Shown here: positions 6,993 through 7,621 of the stretch, piece by piece | How the letters are laid out: every line of letters starts with the position of its first letter | Position numbering within the stretch: position 1 is the first letter of the stretch | Assembly (NCBI GenBank): GCA_023253495.1 | Contig: JALRGF010000263.1 | Coordinates: forward strand, 1-7,621 | Direction: 5' to 3' | DNA: 7,621 nt | From: Verrucomicrobiales bacterium | GTDB taxonomy: Bacteria; Verrucomicrobiota; Verrucomicrobiia; Verrucomicrobiales; V1-33 | The notes under the pieces: model-generated | Seen by the model: only the letters and a program-made list of their open reading frames with translations | The model's database searches: none | What the model was told of the DNA's origin: nothing | Made by a program: the position numbers and the translations under genes

Positions 6993-7403
6993 ATGCTCCT
7001 CCGCGCCTGCATCGCCAAAATCCATCGCGCCACGGTCACCGAGGCGGACCTGAATTACGTCGGTTCCATCACCATCGATCCCGATCTGCTCGATCTCTGC
7101 GGCATCCGGCCGTTTCAGTATGTGAACATCACCAATGTCTCGAACGGCGTCTTTTGGCAGACTTACGTGATGGCCGGCGAGCGCGGACAGGGACAGATCT
7201 GCCTGAACGGACCGCCGGCCCGGCATTTCCAACGGGGCGACAAGATCATCATCCTGGCCGAAGCCTGGGTCACGCCGGAGGAGTTTGAGTCCCTCGATCC
7301 GGTAGTGGTGATCGTCGAGGATGACCAAAACCGTCAGACCCGCACGATCCGCCACCGCGCGATAAGCCCCGGGCAGACCGGCGCGGACACCGGCAACAAA
7401 TAA
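6993..7403 (+). CDS. panD: Aspartate 1-decarboxylase (pyruvoyl-dependent) with substituted substrate arginine
   Basis: PanD removes the alpha-carboxylate of L-aspartate to give beta-alanine, which PanC joins to pantoate to make pantothenate, the coenzyme A precursor. It acts in the cytoplasm as a tetramer. The product has 136 residues against 126 in E. coli and aligns without gaps over the first 73 or so. Residues K9, H11, Y22, G24, S25, N48, N51, G52, T57, Y58, E63, R64, G65, N72 and G73 are all kept. G24-S25 (YVGSITID) is the self-cleavage site where Ser25 becomes the pyruvoyl group. The odd point is position 54: E. coli has R54, which contacts the substrate carboxylate, while here the segment reads N51-G-V-F-W-Q-T-Y58, with F54. 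The start is fixed by this alignment; there is no Shine-Dalgarno sequence, and the leader is pyrimidine-rich. No other pan gene lies nearby. A divergent paralogue with changed substrate is possible. Confidence 0.94.
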   Translation: MLLRACIAKIHRATVTEADLNYVGSITIDPDLLDLCGIRPFQYVNITNVSNGVFWQTYVMAGERGQGQICLNGPPARHFQRGDKIIILAEAWVTPEEFESLDPVVVIVEDDQNRQTRTIRHRAISPGQTGADTGNK

Positions 7404-7437
7404 TACGCGCAACAGGCCGGGTCGCCGCAGCCGCCAG

Positions 7438-7487
7438 GGTCGCTCTTGCCGGTCTCGCGGGAGGTCGCTCTTGCCTGCCTCGCGGGG
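7438..7487. repeat. Two-copy tandem repeat of 25 bp
   Basis: Two adjacent 25-bp units begin GGTCGCTCTTGCC and end CTCGCGGG plus one base: 7438-7462 and 7463-7487. They differ at three positions. A further GGTCGC at 7420-7425 may be a decayed third unit. The repeat lies 34 bp after the panD stop, in the gap before a convergent tRNA gene. It is too short and too few-copied to be a CRISPR array. It may be one instance of a dispersed intergenic element, which cannot be judged from this window. Confidence 0.6.
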
Positions 7488-7517
7488 GAAAATCCGGTCG
7501 TGGCCGGTGGGATCAGC

Positions 7518-7542
7518 GCCGTTACGGATGCAACCGAACGGC
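7518..7542. terminator. Hairpin between convergent panD and tRNA gene, doubtful terminator
   Basis: GCCGTT (7518-7523) and CGG (7525-7527), separated by one bulged A, pair with CCG (7534-7536) and AACGGC (7537-7542) around the loop ATGCAA. This gives nine base pairs. Its place between two convergent genes suits a bidirectional terminator, but neither side carries a T-run, so intrinsic termination is not shown. The only T-run nearby is TTTTT on the minus strand (complement of 7583-7587), immediately after the tRNA 3' end. Confidence 0.2.
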
Positions 7543-7588
7543 CTCTTCGCCACGCCGTTCCCCAGAACCCCGTTCCCTGCGGAAAAAT

Positions 7589-7621
7589 TGGCGGAGGGGG
7601 TGGGATTCGAACCCACGGTTC
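7589..7621 (-). tRNA. tRNA 3' end, probably tRNA-Ser, 5' part outside the window
   Basis: Read on the minus strand, the last 33 bases contain a complete T arm (stem GTGGG, loop TTCGAAT, stem CCCAC), then the 3' acceptor strand CCCCTCC, a discriminator G and an encoded CCA ending at 7589. The acceptor strand would pair with GGAGGGG at the unseen 5' end. The discriminator G, the acceptor sequence and the bases GAACC before the T stem, which would suit the end of a long variable arm, point to serine. The anticodon is outside the window, so the identity is inferred; tRNA-Tyr can share this acceptor stem but normally has discriminator A. Only the 3' part of the gene is present because of the window edge. 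Confidence 0.85.

Noticed and set aside
6590..7039. Minus-strand frame with an HExxH-like motif, as a metalloprotease gene.
   Set aside because: It overlaps both the end of the barrel gene and the start of panD, has no ribosome-binding site, and only the five-residue pattern fits, which is expected by chance at this frequency.
7438..7487. The tandem repeat as the edge of a CRISPR array.
   Set aside because: The units abut with no spacers, there are only two, and no cas gene is in the window.

Overview
The window is a GC-rich stretch of bacterial chromosome, most likely from the phylum Verrucomicrobiota (perhaps an Opitutales-like lineage). That placement is an inference. It rests on the very large secreted protein combining lamin-tail domains with a CotH-kinase domain, on the neighbouring secreted protein with a galactose-binding-like fold, and on the near absence of Shine-Dalgarno sequences before most genes. 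Nothing in the window gives a species name.

Layout from left to right. (1) Positions 1-358, minus strand: the 5' part of a gene for a secreted protein with a carbohydrate-binding-like domain, cut by the window edge. (2) 359-541: a divergent intergenic region that must hold the 5' regions of both flanking genes. (3) 542-5128, plus: a gene for a 1528-residue secreted protein with three lamin-tail domains, a jelly-roll region, a carbohydrate-binding-like insert, an Ig-like domain and a CotH-type kinase domain. (4) 5129-5403: a leader containing a 7-bp hairpin that covers an unusually strong ribosome-binding site, followed by a doubtful 69-codon reading frame whose stop overlaps the next start. 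(5) 5404-6618, plus: an outer-membrane beta-barrel protein of lower GC. (6) 6619-6992: about 370 bp with no convincing gene. (7) 6993-7403, plus: panD, aspartate 1-decarboxylase, with an unusual substitution at the substrate-binding arginine. (8) 7404-7588: a convergent intergenic region with a 25-bp tandem repeat and a hairpin. (9) 7589-7621, minus: the 3' end of a tRNA gene, probably tRNA-Ser, cut by the window edge.

The genes do not form an obvious single pathway. The three left-hand proteins all carry export signals and belong to the cell envelope or exterior. panD makes beta-alanine for pantothenate and coenzyme A synthesis and stands alone. I see no CRISPR array, insertion sequence, phage gene or defence system. 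The points most worth following are the PanD residue-54 change, the hairpin and small reading frame before the beta-barrel gene, and the sharp reversal of G/C strand skew inside the CotH gene.
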